From Macrostomum hystrix (taxonomy: Eukaryota > Platyhelminthes > Macrostomidae): a stretch of 64,000 bases of DNA. The stretch spans positions 12,236,001 through 12,300,000 of the forward strand of contig CATNEN010000001.1 of the NCBI GenBank assembly GCA_950097015.1, in the 5' to 3' direction. The notes below the pieces were generated by a model. The model was given only the letters and a program-made list of their open reading frames with translations. It was not told the origin of the DNA and did not search any database. Positions 1-10,213 of this stretch are shown piece by piece (the stretch's first letter is position 1; every line of letters begins with the position of its first letter). The translations under genes were made by a program, and so were the position numbers.

Positions 1-862
1 TGCTTTTCAGAAATAAATCACCGTCTGAAATTAAACAAGAGCCGTTATGTTTTGTTATAATTTTCCATTGCATAATAACTTATTATGTAGCTATAGCTAT
101 AAAGCTATAACTTTCCATTTGTGCCCAAGATGTTCCAAGATCCCATCCGATTCAAGCTTATCCACCTCCCGGCGCACCCGAGTTTGGGAATATTCAGTCA
201 AACAGCCGGTCTGAGATCGAATCAGCAATAAACTTGGAAGCGAGCCCCCCCAACAACTCGCCACTTGAGAGGCGAACTCTGATTAGCCTCTCAAAAATCC
301 TCCCCACTTCATTCAGCGGGGTCGCCTCCGGGGATTTTCTGATCTCAAATTTTTTTTGTTGGCAGATTCTTCAAAGCCGTGACGTCATCATAGGATTAGG
401 CCCAAACTCTCCAGGATCAACACTTCAAACCTCATAACTGGTCTCTCTCACAGATTCATCCGGCATATTTTCCTTCTATATTCTATACTAAGAAAAGAAA
501 TCGATACAGTTTAGGCTAGGGGTCATTGGTTGCGTGCCAAATCACAATGACTCAGAGATTTGACGGAGCAGTGGAGTGAACCCGATAGACGGACTCAGAC
601 TCAGAGACTATGTTTTTGGCTGCCCCGCTTGGTCGAGCATGAAATCAAGGTTTTTTAGGATTAACAGCCGAAGCATAAAAGGCTGGCAATGGGATCTGCA
701 TAGGCATATTGTTGTGCATTAATTCATGTTAAAATTCAATACAATCGAATAACATAGTAAGACCGAACACACTATAAAATATAATATATATTATAACGGA
801 AGGACAGGATCTGTAAAAATATGAAATCAAGCCAAAGCAACATTATTTCCTTTACCGTTCAG
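1..862. other. No gene seen; probably intron of the convertase gene
   Basis: I see no convincing exon here. The exon with the catalytic Asp of the convertase that begins at 863 must lie further left, so this stretch is most likely intronic. It is moderately AT-rich. The one short open frame (234-437) has no recognisable domain. Confidence 0.5.
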
Positions 863-3800
863 GACCAAAAAGCGTCATTCGATGCCAATAGCAACGACGA
901 CGATCCGTCAGCCAGGCCAACCAAGAATGACGAAAACAAGTGAGGAACTTGCTACTCAATAGAGTAGTGTCTTGTGCCTTTTAAATCTATTTTTATCGAA
1001 TTACAAATATATATTTTATGCAAATTTCGCAACATTTCGGCTTCAATCCTTCTCTCTTGCTTTTGCCAGGCACGGCACTCGTTGCGCTGGTCAAATAGCC
1101 GCGTTAGGCAATAACCGGCACTGCATCCCGGGAATCGCTTACGAGGCCAGGATTGGCGGTGAGAGACGGCCGGTGCGCTGACCACAGGACACAATGACCT
1201 CTGCGAAACACAATGACCTCTGCGAAACACAATGACCTCTGCGAAACACAATGACCTCTGCGAAACACAATGACCTCTGCGAAACACAATGACCTCTGCG
1301 AAACACAATGACCTCTGCGAAACACAATGACCTCTGCGAAACACAATGACCTCTGCGAAACACAATGACCTCTGCGAAACACAATGACCTCTGCGAAACA
1401 CAATGACCTCTGCGAAACACAACATGACCCAACCTTCATAGACACAACATGAACAAACCTTCAAAGACACAACAGGACCTATCCCTCATAGACACAACAT
1501 GACCCAACCTTCAAAGACACAACAGGACCCAACCTTCAAAGACACAACAGGACCTATCCCTCATAGACACAACATGACCCAACCTTCAAAGACACAACAG
1601 GACCTATCCCTCAAAGACACAACATGACCCAACCTTCAAAGACACAACAGGACCTATCCCTCCCTCATAGACACAACATGACCCAACCTTCAAAGACACA
1701 ACAGGACCCAACCTTCAAAGACACAACAGGACCTATCCCTCATAGACACAACATGACCCAACCTTCAAAGACACAACAGGACCTATCCCTCAAAGACACA
1801 ACATGACCCAACCTTCAAAGACACAACAGGACCTATCCCTCATAGACACAACATGACCCAACCTTCAAAGACACAACAGGACCTATCCCTCATAGACACA
1901 ACATGACCCAACCTTCAAAGACACAACAGGACCTATCCCTCATAGACACAACATGACCCAACCTTCAAAGACACAACATGACCCAACCCTCAAAGACTAT
2001 GAATCGAAAGTGAATACCAAGTCTTATGCACATTGACTCGAAAAAGAAGATATGGCACAAACACACTTGGATGAGCATCTGCCCTGATCTTGTCAGGTAG
2101 TGTACGCTCTCACTGTGGGTTGCCTTTCAAGGGCGTAAGTCACAAATCAATGTGGCCTCGCCGCGGATTCGAGGGATTCAGAAAGCCTTGTTCTGAATGA
2201 CAAGCTTTCAAGCGATCAACCACTCACCAACTAAACTTCAGCCATTCGCATGCTGGACGGTGAGGTGACAGACACGGTTGAGACGGTCTCGCTGAGCTAC
2301 CAGACGCACTACATCGACATCTATTCGTCCAGCTGGGGTCCGGAGGACGACGGAAAAACCGTGGAAGGCCCGGGCCGCCTGACACAGCAGGCGTTTCAAA
2401 TCGGCGCGCAGTCAGGCCGAGCCGGCCTGGGCTCCATCTACATCTGGGCCAGTGGTAACGGAGGCCAGAAGGGAGACAACTGCAACACGGACGGCTACAC
2501 GAACAGCATCTACACCCTGTCCGTGAACTCCGTGTCAGAGTTCGGCTCTGTGCCCTGGTACAGTGAGCCCTGCTCATCTACGATGGCAGCCACCTACTCA
2601 AGGTGAGTATAATAAGTATAAAAATAATAATTGCAGGAGGGCTGCGGGCAATGGCACATCATTTTGTGACACTAGACCCGCAACCAGCGAGGAGGCAATT
2701 CTGCCCATTTCGCTGACTCCTGAGCACACACACACACAGATACCGTACCCAGGCACACACTCACACAGGTGTGTTCATCTGCCCTGACTTTCTCATCGTC
2801 AGGCAGTGTACACTCGCACTGTGCCTTGGTGGTTGGCCCGTCAAGGGCCGCGTAAATTAAGCCCCCCAAGCTTTCTCTCCACCGCTGCGCCCCAAATGAA
2901 TGTGGCCTCACCTCGGAATCGAGCTCAGGTACCTGGGCGCAATGGGCAAACGCGTTAGACCGCTCTGCCACTCATCCCCACTCCAGGTGAGTAGCTCTTT
3001 ATCTAAGATCAAGATTTTCCTGCATTTGACTTTGGTGACTCGCCTGGTAAATTGGTGACATTCTGAAGATCGCAAACCTAGTACACCAAAGACGCAAAAT
3101 CTTGCAGCGGTGAGGAGAAGAAGGAGCGAGCCATCATCACAACGGACCTGCACGGCAGGTGCACCGAGGGTCACACCGGAACCAGCGCCAGCGCCCCGAT
3201 CGCTGCGGGCATCGCCGCTCTGGTTCTGTCAGCAAATCCTTCTCTCACCTGGCGTGACATGCAGCACCTGGTCGTCCGCTCAGCCAATCCGTCGCCCTAC
3301 CTGAAGTCCAGAGAGTGGCGAGTCAACGGGGTCGGCCGGCGGGTGTCGCATGACTTCGGCTTCGGCCTGATGGACGCCGCGGCCATGACGCGCCTGGCGT
3401 TGAACTGGAGCCGGGTGCCGGAGCAGAGGACCTGCGAGCTGCGGCTGCCGGCCGCTGCCCTGCCCGCTGAGGTGGCTCCCAACTATGAGCACACCTTCAG
3501 GCTGTACTCAGATGGCTGTCTGGGTACAGGAAATCGCGTCCAGTACCTGGAGCACGTGCAGGCCAAGGTGTCGCTGATTGCCAGCGTCCGTGGCCGTGTA
3601 CAGCTCTGGCTGCGCTCACCGCTGGGAACAGTCAGCCAGCTGCTCACAAAGCGGAAATTCGACCAACAGGTGAGTGAAAAATCTTGAAGCTACCTGAAAG
3701 ATTATAGAAAAGTTGATGAATATTAAAATCTCTGATTTCACTGCGCAGGGCAACTCAGGATTTCACGAGTGGCCATTCATGACGGTACACAACTGGGGCG

Positions 3801-4473
3801 AGACCTCTAACGGTACCTGGAGGCTTATGATTCGCTGCGATGACTGCACAGGTGAGTGACAGGTTGCATATTCTCTTTCTGGGTTTCGGAGCCCAATGCC
3901 CGGAGCACATTGCTTGGGTACACCACCTGATGATAATTAGGTCAGGGTTAGATTTTACTCTGAAATCACTCTCTTGCGGCTTTGAGTTGACTCTTGCCAA
4001 ACGATGTCCCAAAAGTACTGAAAATAGTAATTTAAATTTTTATAGTCCGATGATTAACCGCAGCGGCACTCCACCCCCGATTCACAGCAAACCTGCAGAG
4101 TTGGTCCCTGCTGCTGCATGGCACCGCGGACTTGCCGGCCCACCAAGTGATGCCCATTGTGCCAAAGCCGCGCCGGGCCGCCTTTCAACACGGCGACGAC
4201 AGCATCGTTGGGCCCGGAGCCGATGAAGCATCGCTAACCGAAGTTGGCAGGGGCGGTGGGCGTAGAGAAGCGGCGGCTGCGGCTGCGGCGGCTGCGGCAG
4301 GCAGGGCGGGGGGCAATTATTACTATTACGGCCGCTACGGAGCCACTTTGGACGGCCCTAACAGAGACTTCGTTGCCTCCGGCGCTCTTGGCAGCTGCCA
4401 AAGTCCTTCGAGGACACTTTGGCTGGTGGCAGCGCTGTCGGTTGCAGCGTTGAGACTTCGAGGCTTATGCTGA
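863..4473 (+). CDS. Furin/kexin-type proprotein convertase (subtilisin-like), 5' partial
   Basis: Calcium-dependent serine endoprotease of the secretory pathway that cleaves precursors after paired basic residues. Exons by reading splice sites: 863-939, 1070-1158, 2242-2602, 3108-3669, 3749-3851, 4064-4473. They join in frame to 534 codons including the stop. Seen: catalytic His in HGTRCAG, the [12 protein letters not shown] stretch, oxyanion Asn in WASGNGG (Asn as in furin and PC1, whereas PC2 has Asp), catalytic Ser in GTSASAP, then a P-domain. The catalytic Asp exon, prodomain and signal peptide are outside the window. The last exon encodes an Ala/Gly-rich tail (poly-Ala about 4270-4300) and ends in a short hydrophobic stretch rather than the Cys-rich region, long membrane segment and cytosolic tail of furin. 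The furin RGD position reads RGR here. Family assignment is secure; the exact orthologue (furin, PC1 or other) is not. Confidence 0.93.
1189..1424. repeat. 19-bp minisatellite, about 12 copies
   Basis: Near-perfect tandem copies of CAATGACCTCTGCGAAACA in the intron following the HGTRC exon of the convertase gene, starting about 30 nt after the donor at 1159. The long open frames on the other strand are products of this repetition. Confidence 0.97.
1425..1997. repeat. 25-bp minisatellite of the ACACAACATGACC family
   Basis: Follows the 19-bp array directly. Two alternating unit types, one containing ACACAACATGACCCAACC and one containing ACACAACAGGACCTATCC, form a higher-order pattern. The same family recurs at 4826-4949 and 6446-7648. 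Confidence 0.95.
2062..2236 (-). mobile_element. tRNA-derived SINE, degraded copy
   Basis: Read on the minus strand it has a B-box-like CTCGAATCC and then a body shared with the copy at 2768-2985, including the segment around GTACACT.CCTGAC and CAGGGCAGATG. The A-box end is eroded. It ends just before the exon acceptor at 2240. Confidence 0.6.
2768..2985 (-). mobile_element. tRNA-derived SINE with A and B boxes
   Basis: On the minus strand the head reads like a tRNA: A box TGGCAGAGCGG, then B-box-like GAGCTCGATTCC about 40 nt on, followed by a non-tRNA body ending in CAGGGCAGATG. A CA-dinucleotide tract lies beside the tail (2727-2742). It lies in the convertase intron 2603-3107. It is better read as a SINE than a functional tRNA because no acceptor stem closes the head. 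Confidence 0.72.
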
Positions 4474-4825
4474 TTGTGCTCACCTGAAATCGGTTGTTGA
4501 CCTGCACTAAATAGAACATGCATTATTGTTCAGAATCGTAAAGAACATGCACGTTCTCTAGGATCTTTTAAGACAGTCACTTAACCTCCACTTTTATGAC
4601 GAAAAAGCGCGATAGAATTGCATGCCCTCAGATATTCTATGGTCGCTTTGGTGCTTAACATCAACAGAATTTTAGGTTCTTGGTTTAAGAAGAAGAACAA
4701 TGTGGCCAAATCCTCGAGGACACAAAATGACCTAGCCTCAAAGACACAACGAGATCAAACCTGAGACATAACATAAACCGTGCTAAAAAACTTAATATGA
4801 CCCCGACTTGAATAAAATCACCAAC
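4474..4825. other. 3' flank of the convertase gene, no gene seen
   Basis: AT-rich sequence after the convertase stop. No coding signal. Degenerate repeats of the ACACAACATGACC family start to appear from about 4720. Confidence 0.5.
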
Positions 4826-4949
4826 CCACCCTCAAATGACACAACATGAACAATCCTCATAGACAACATGACCCAACCCTCATAGACACAACATGACCCA
4901 ACCCTCAAAGACACAACATGACCCAACCCTCAAAGACACAACATGACCC
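4826..4949. repeat. 25-bp ACACAACATGACC family minisatellite, short array
   Basis: About five units of the family found also at 1425-1997 and 6446-7648. It abuts the unrelated GTACTGATAAGGG array. Confidence 0.9.
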
Positions 4950-4975
4950 AGGGACTACTTAAACTACCTACCTTA

Positions 4976-5650
4976 AAGGTAGGGTGTACTGATAAGGGAC
5001 ACAGGAAGGGTGTACTGATTTGGGACACAGGAAGGGTGTACTGATAAGGGACACAGGAAGGGTGTATTGATAAGGGACACAGGAAGGGTGTACTGATAAG
5101 AGACAGAGGAAGGTGTACTGATAAGGGACACAGGAAGGGTGTACTGATAAGGGACACAGGAAGGATGTACTGATAAGGGACACAAGAAGGGTGTACTGAG
5201 AGACACAGGTAGGGTGTACTGAGAGACACAGGTAGGGTGTACTGAGAGACACAGGTAGGGTGTACTGAGAGACACAGGTAGGGTGTACTGAGAGACACAG
5301 GTAGGGTGTACTGAGAGACACAGGTAGGGTGTACTGAGAGACACAGGTAGGGTGTACTGAGAGACACAGGTAGGGTGTACTGAGAGACACAGGTAGGGTG
5401 TACTGAGAGACACAGGTAGGGTGTACTGAGAGACACAGGTAGGGTGTACTGAGAGACACAGGTAGGGTGTACTGAGAGACACAGGTAGGGTGTACTGAGA
5501 GACACAGGTAGGGTGTACTGAGAGACACAGGTAGGGTGTACTGAGAGACACAGGTAGGGTGTACTGAGAGACACAGGTAGGGTGTACTGCACAGGTAGGG
5601 TATACTGAGAGACACAGGTAGGGTGTACTGAGAGACACAGGTAGGGTGTG
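4976..5650. repeat. 26-bp then 23-bp minisatellite sharing GGGTGTACTGA
   Basis: The first part (to about 5195) has 26-bp units containing GTGTACTGATAAGGGACACA. The rest has about 20 very uniform 23-bp units containing GTGTACTGAGAGACACAGGT. The shorter unit looks like a deletion derivative of the longer one. The minus-strand frames of 200-270 aa across this array are artefacts. Confidence 0.95.
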
Positions 5651-6057
5651 CCTAATTCTGAGATCTGGACACATTTGAAGAAGTCGAGTGCCGGCTCCAT
5701 ATTCGAAATTCCGCTGAAACATGTTCGCGTGTTCCCATCTACTCCCGCCATCATGCAATATTCATAGCTTCTGTTTGCATCCTTGTCAAAGAAAATAAGG
5801 AAGGACAGAAGACTTCGACAGACAAGTCAAATTTCGCCGACCCCCACCTGGTGGGGGTTACAGATCAATTCTAGCTGTCACTAGGGTCAGATATGCTGTC
5901 ACTAAGGGGCACTTAACAGCATGCTCTGAAGCACGCAGCTGTTAAAATTGTTTGTAGTCTCTTTGTGCTCAGCTTCCCAGATGAAGGCTACTCACATCTG
6001 CAGCCGCGGCCCCCGCCTGCCGATGGCGCTAATTCAACGCTACCTGCGCTAGATTCA
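5651..6057. other. Intergenic, no gene seen
   Basis: Unique sequence. It contains a perfect 19-base palindrome with a 1-base centre at 5840-5858 (ACCCCCACC T GGTGGGGGT). No coding signal before the candidate exon at 6058. Confidence 0.4.
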
Positions 6058-6171
6058 GCTGACATTGTACGCCGCCTCCTGCATCTTCGCCCTGGTGTCC
6101 TGCGTAACACTGAAGATCGCCTCCTACAGCCTCATGTGGGGCCTGCTCTATGGCTATCTGAGCAAAGCAAG
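6058..6171 (+). CDS. Doubtful exon of a multi-pass membrane protein
   Basis: Between a possible acceptor (ATTCAG) and a good donor (AG|GTAAGG) one frame encodes a hydrophobic stretch, with YAASCIFALVSCVTLKIASY at its core. The LK..SY piece resembles a membrane segment of MBOAT acyltransferases such as DGAT1/SOAT, but the match is short. No partner exon was found before the next gene. It may be an isolated pseudo-exon or spurious. Confidence 0.2.
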
Positions 6172-6445
6172 GTAAGGGTGAGTATGATTGACGCTATTGA
6201 AGGCCTTAAATCTTTGAAGTCGATCTCTTTCTGTTTTAAGATTTTAAGCCAGTAAATTTACGAAGTACATGAAATGACTGATTTTCGCAATATGCAACAT
6301 CGAAAGGCAAACACGTGAAACATATGTACTTTTGTCTTTGATCTTTCAGAGTCATAACCAGCGTTGCAGCCATCAATGCTGCATTTTCGTGGCATTAATG
6401 ATGAAGCTAGTTTAAGAAAATAAAATATTCTATAGAAAAGAAAAG

Positions 6446-7648
6446 GCACAACATGACCCAACCCTCAAAGACACAACATGATCCAACCATCAAAGACATA
6501 ACATGACCCAACCCTCAAAGACACAACATGACCCAACCCTCAAAGACACAACATGATCCAACCCTCAAAGACACAACATGACCCAACCCTCAAAGACACA
6601 ACATGACCCAACCCTCAAAGACACAACATGATCCAACCCTCAAAGACACAACATGACCCAACCCTCAAAGACACAACATGACCCAACCCTCAAAGACACA
6701 ACATGATCCAACCCTCAAAGACACAACATGACCCAACCCTCAAAGACACAACATGACCCAACCCTCAAAGACACAACATGACCCAACCCTCAAAGACACA
6801 ACATGATCCAACCCTCAAAGACACAACATGACCCAACCCTCAAAGACACAACATGATCCAACCATCAAAGACATAACATGACCCAACCATCAAAGACATA
6901 ACATGACCCAACCCTCAAAGACACAACATGACCCAACCCTCAAAGACACAACATGATCCAACCCTCAAAGACACAACATGATCCAACCCTCAAAGACACA
7001 ACATGACCCAACCCTCAAAGACACAACATGATCCAACCCTCAAAGACACAACATGACCCAACCCTCAAAGACACAACATGACCCAACCCTCAAAGACACA
7101 ACATGACCCAACCCTCAAAGACACAACATGATCCAACCCTCAAAGACACAACATGACCCAACCCTCAAAGACACAACATGATCCAACCCTCAAAGACACA
7201 ACATGACCCAACCCTCAAAGACACAACATGATCCAACCCTCAAAGACACAACATGACCCAACCCTCAAAGACACAACATGATCCAACCCTCAAAGACACA
7301 ACATGACCCAACCCTCAAAGACACAACATGATCCAACCCTCAACGACACAACATGACCCAACCCTCAAAGACACAACATGATCCAACCCTCAAAGACACA
7401 ACATGATCCAACCCTCAAAGACACAACATGACCCAACCCTCAAAGACACAAAATGACCCAACCCTCAAAGACACAACATGACCCAACCCTCAAAGACACA
7501 ACATGACCCAACCCTCAAAGACACAACATGACCCAACCCTCAAAGACACAACATGACCCAACCCTCAAAGACACAACATGATCCAACCCTCAAAGACACA
7601 ACATGATCCAACCCTCAAAGACACAACATGACCCAACCCTCAAAGACA
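6446..7648. repeat. 25-bp ACACAACATGACC family minisatellite, about 48 copies
   Basis: Long homogeneous array. Units differ mainly at one position (GACCCAACC versus GATCCAACC), and the two types are interspersed. Same family as 1425-1997 and 4826-4949. Confidence 0.97.
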
Positions 7649-8390
7649 GCCCTCGATGCAGGATTAGAAGCACATGAGCAGCAAAGGTTATAGGAACATC
7701 ATTCGAAACGGAAGCAATATTCTTTCAGTGCTTTAACTCGAACACGCCTTGTAATACAGGCGCATCCAGACTTCTCACAAATGTCATTACTTTAGCCCGT
7801 CATTTCATGAATCATTGTTTTATTATAATTATCCATTTTCAATTGAGAGTTTTAGCTGCCTCATACCAACAATTTGCACCTCATTTTGTACATCGACTTT
7901 TAGTTGAGTCAGCTCATGCATTTTCTTACTTTATTTCTTCATTCATTGTCGATTTTTTAAGTAATGATAAAATTGTTTGTTTCAACATGTTTATTCATAC
8001 AAATTAAGTATTATGACACTTCTGCAATAAAATGTGACAATATGCACTTAGACATAGCACGTCATCAATAATATATATGCTGAAGTAAGAATTAAACTAC
8101 TTGAAAAACGGTACTAATAGTTTCTTCTTTGAACTTTTTACGCTCGTAATATTAAAGGGTGCCTTTGTCGAGACACAGCCTACTAGCAGTTACTGGTAAA
8201 TATATATAAGTGTAATAAAATGAATGTCCTAGCTGGGTCGGTGTCCTACCAATCGTTTCAATAGCAGCAGAAAAATCTGAAATTAAATAGCGTTAAGAGA
8301 CTGTGGTAGCGAGCGAAGCGGAATAGATAAGCGATCCTCCGGCCCGACGAAACTCCCAATGAAAAAGAATAACACAGTATGAACCTAGGA
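7649..8390. other. AT-rich intergenic stretch, no gene seen
   Basis: No exon-like signal. A 66-codon open frame at 7807-8007 has no recognisable domain and unremarkable AT-rich codons, so it is left out. Confidence 0.5.
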
Positions 8391-8690
8391 GAGGTTGTAG
8401 CCTAGTGGTTAAGGCGTCGGACTCACGACTTGAAGGTCGGGGGTTCGATTCCCGACTCCACAGGAACAATTTGCGTCCTTTAGCAAGACACTTAACTCTG
8501 CATTGCTTCAGTTCACCCAGCTGTTAAATGGGTACCAGCATCAGCTGGGATAATTGAAGGTGGGTGTGGCGTCCCCCCAGTCCGTGGACTGAACAGCTGT
8601 ACGCAGCCTTCAGATGCGCCGCGCATTAGCTGCGGCTGTGCTGTCGGCTGCACATCTGACCCAATTGGGGCAGGTGCAATCAAAACAATT
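8391..8690 (+). mobile_element. tRNA-derived SINE, second family
   Basis: The head has A box TAGCCTAGTGGTTA and B box GGTTCGATTCC in tRNA spacing. It runs into a conserved-type body with AGCAAGACACTTAACTCTGC and CAGTTCACCCAGCTGTTAAA, which resembles the central domains of widespread metazoan SINE superfamilies (from memory of the family type, not a search). Its body differs from the pair at 2062 and 2768. The 3' boundary is uncertain, perhaps near the CAATCAAAAC at 8678-8687. Confidence 0.75.
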
Positions 8691-10213
8691 TTACTTAAAC
8701 TGGCCTAATCCGCGCCCTACTCTTCCCGAGAGGCTCCGGTTGTCTCTGCTTTCAGCGCTGCCCCGACAGATCCTATCGGTTGGCACTCCTTCTGCCTGAC
8801 GGCGGAGTCTCCGAAGAGAGCACGTACTGACTTCGACAACAAGCGCCTATCTAGACCACCCTTGTCAGCGGCGCACTCTCAAGACGCGTAGCGCCGAAAG
8901 CTACCTAACTGAACAAGCGGAGCGTGGTCGGGCGGGGAGGGACAAACAAAGTGGACTGGTTTGCACGTGCTTCTCACTGTGTGAGGCGAATTGCGGAGAA
9001 CTGCAAAAACACGCTTCCTTTTATAGAGTCATTTTAACCCCAAATTAGGTCGATCGGCGAGGTGGATGCCTGGCTGTAGCTTGAGCCAAGGCGACAAATC
9101 ACAGTAGACTCGCGACCGCCGTTCTGAGCCCCGGGGTCGCTTCTTGCCGAGGGCCGACAGGTAGTGAGGCCGGGTCGTTCGCTGATTGGCCGGGACTGTA
9201 GCCCAGGGGTAGCGCTCGCGGGGTGGTGCGCAAAAAACACGTGTCTAAAAATAAGTACTGAATAATAACACGGGGAGATAGAAGGGCAAACAAGCTGACA
9301 CTACATAGGGAATAATATTTAAATATCTTTTTCTACATTACTGTCTGGAATGCACATTGAACCAGAATTTAAACAGCCTTTTTTAATTACGCAGTAAAAT
9401 ATTCATATTTAACAGAATATGACTTTCTTAATGACAATTCGTTGCTTTCATTCATACTCGCAGTATGGCCATGCTATTTTCCCCACTGGGAAACATTTCC
9501 CACACTTTACGATGAACTTTCAAAGCCATCCTACGCCAGCCTCGACGCAAGGACAGCTAACCTTGCAGTGTATAAGCCTCTATAGCAAATCCATACTGGT
9601 TCAAGAATGTATACGAGCAAATCAGCAAAGTAGTGAGCAATAATAGCCGACAGAATGAAATTTTGTGAGTAGAAAATTTTTGCCTGTATTTTTCCAGCAG
9701 ACTATTGCGAGTAATTGATATTTCACCCCTGTCGATTAGGGTACATTCACTCAATGGAGGGGCTCTACCATAGACTAGATTCCTCCTCCTCAGAGAAGCG
9801 CCTTCTGCAGTCGAACCGAGAGTTCTATACTCATGTACTCTTATTGCCTTGCTAAGTGTCAGGTGACCTAGCTAAACGGCCTGGAGTACAGTTACAAGGT
9901 ACCATCTAAATAGTAACACGATTATGTTATATTGATGTTAGAATGAGTGCTAGTGCACTAGCAGCTAGGTGACCAATAAAAAGGTACCATTTAATAATAC
10001 AACAATAAGCTTAATCGAAAAAAAATAAGTCCAAAACATACCTTTTTTGAGGAAGCTATACATGCTGAAATCAAGACTGTCGAGACACATTAACACAAGA
10101 CAAGCTTCCTGGTAAGAAATCACTTTCTGTCGCAAAAATCTTCAGACTGTTTGATTTCAAAATTAACTGCGAGCACACGTAGAAAGTTGGACGATAAACT
10201 TTGCTGATTCGCA
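8691..10213. other. Intergenic; GC-rich block then AT-rich flank
   Basis: 8700-9240 is GC-rich and looks like degraded mobile DNA but shows no domain. From 9240 the sequence is AT-rich. It has a perfect 16-bp palindrome (TGCTAGTG/CACTAGCA) at 9948-9963, flanked by imperfect copies of GGTGACC and AAGGTACCAT. No gene seen until 10214. Confidence 0.4.

Noticed and set aside
3755-4012. Minus-strand frame opposite the convertase P-domain exon
   Set aside because: A shadow of the real coding exon and intron on the plus strand, with no domain of its own.
5840-5858. Perfect 19-base palindrome as a regulatory site
   Set aside because: It is real in sequence but isolated, with no nearby gene or repeat that would give it a role.
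8391-8463. A functional tRNA gene
   Set aside because: A and B boxes are present, but the acceptor stem pairs poorly and the sequence runs into a SINE body.
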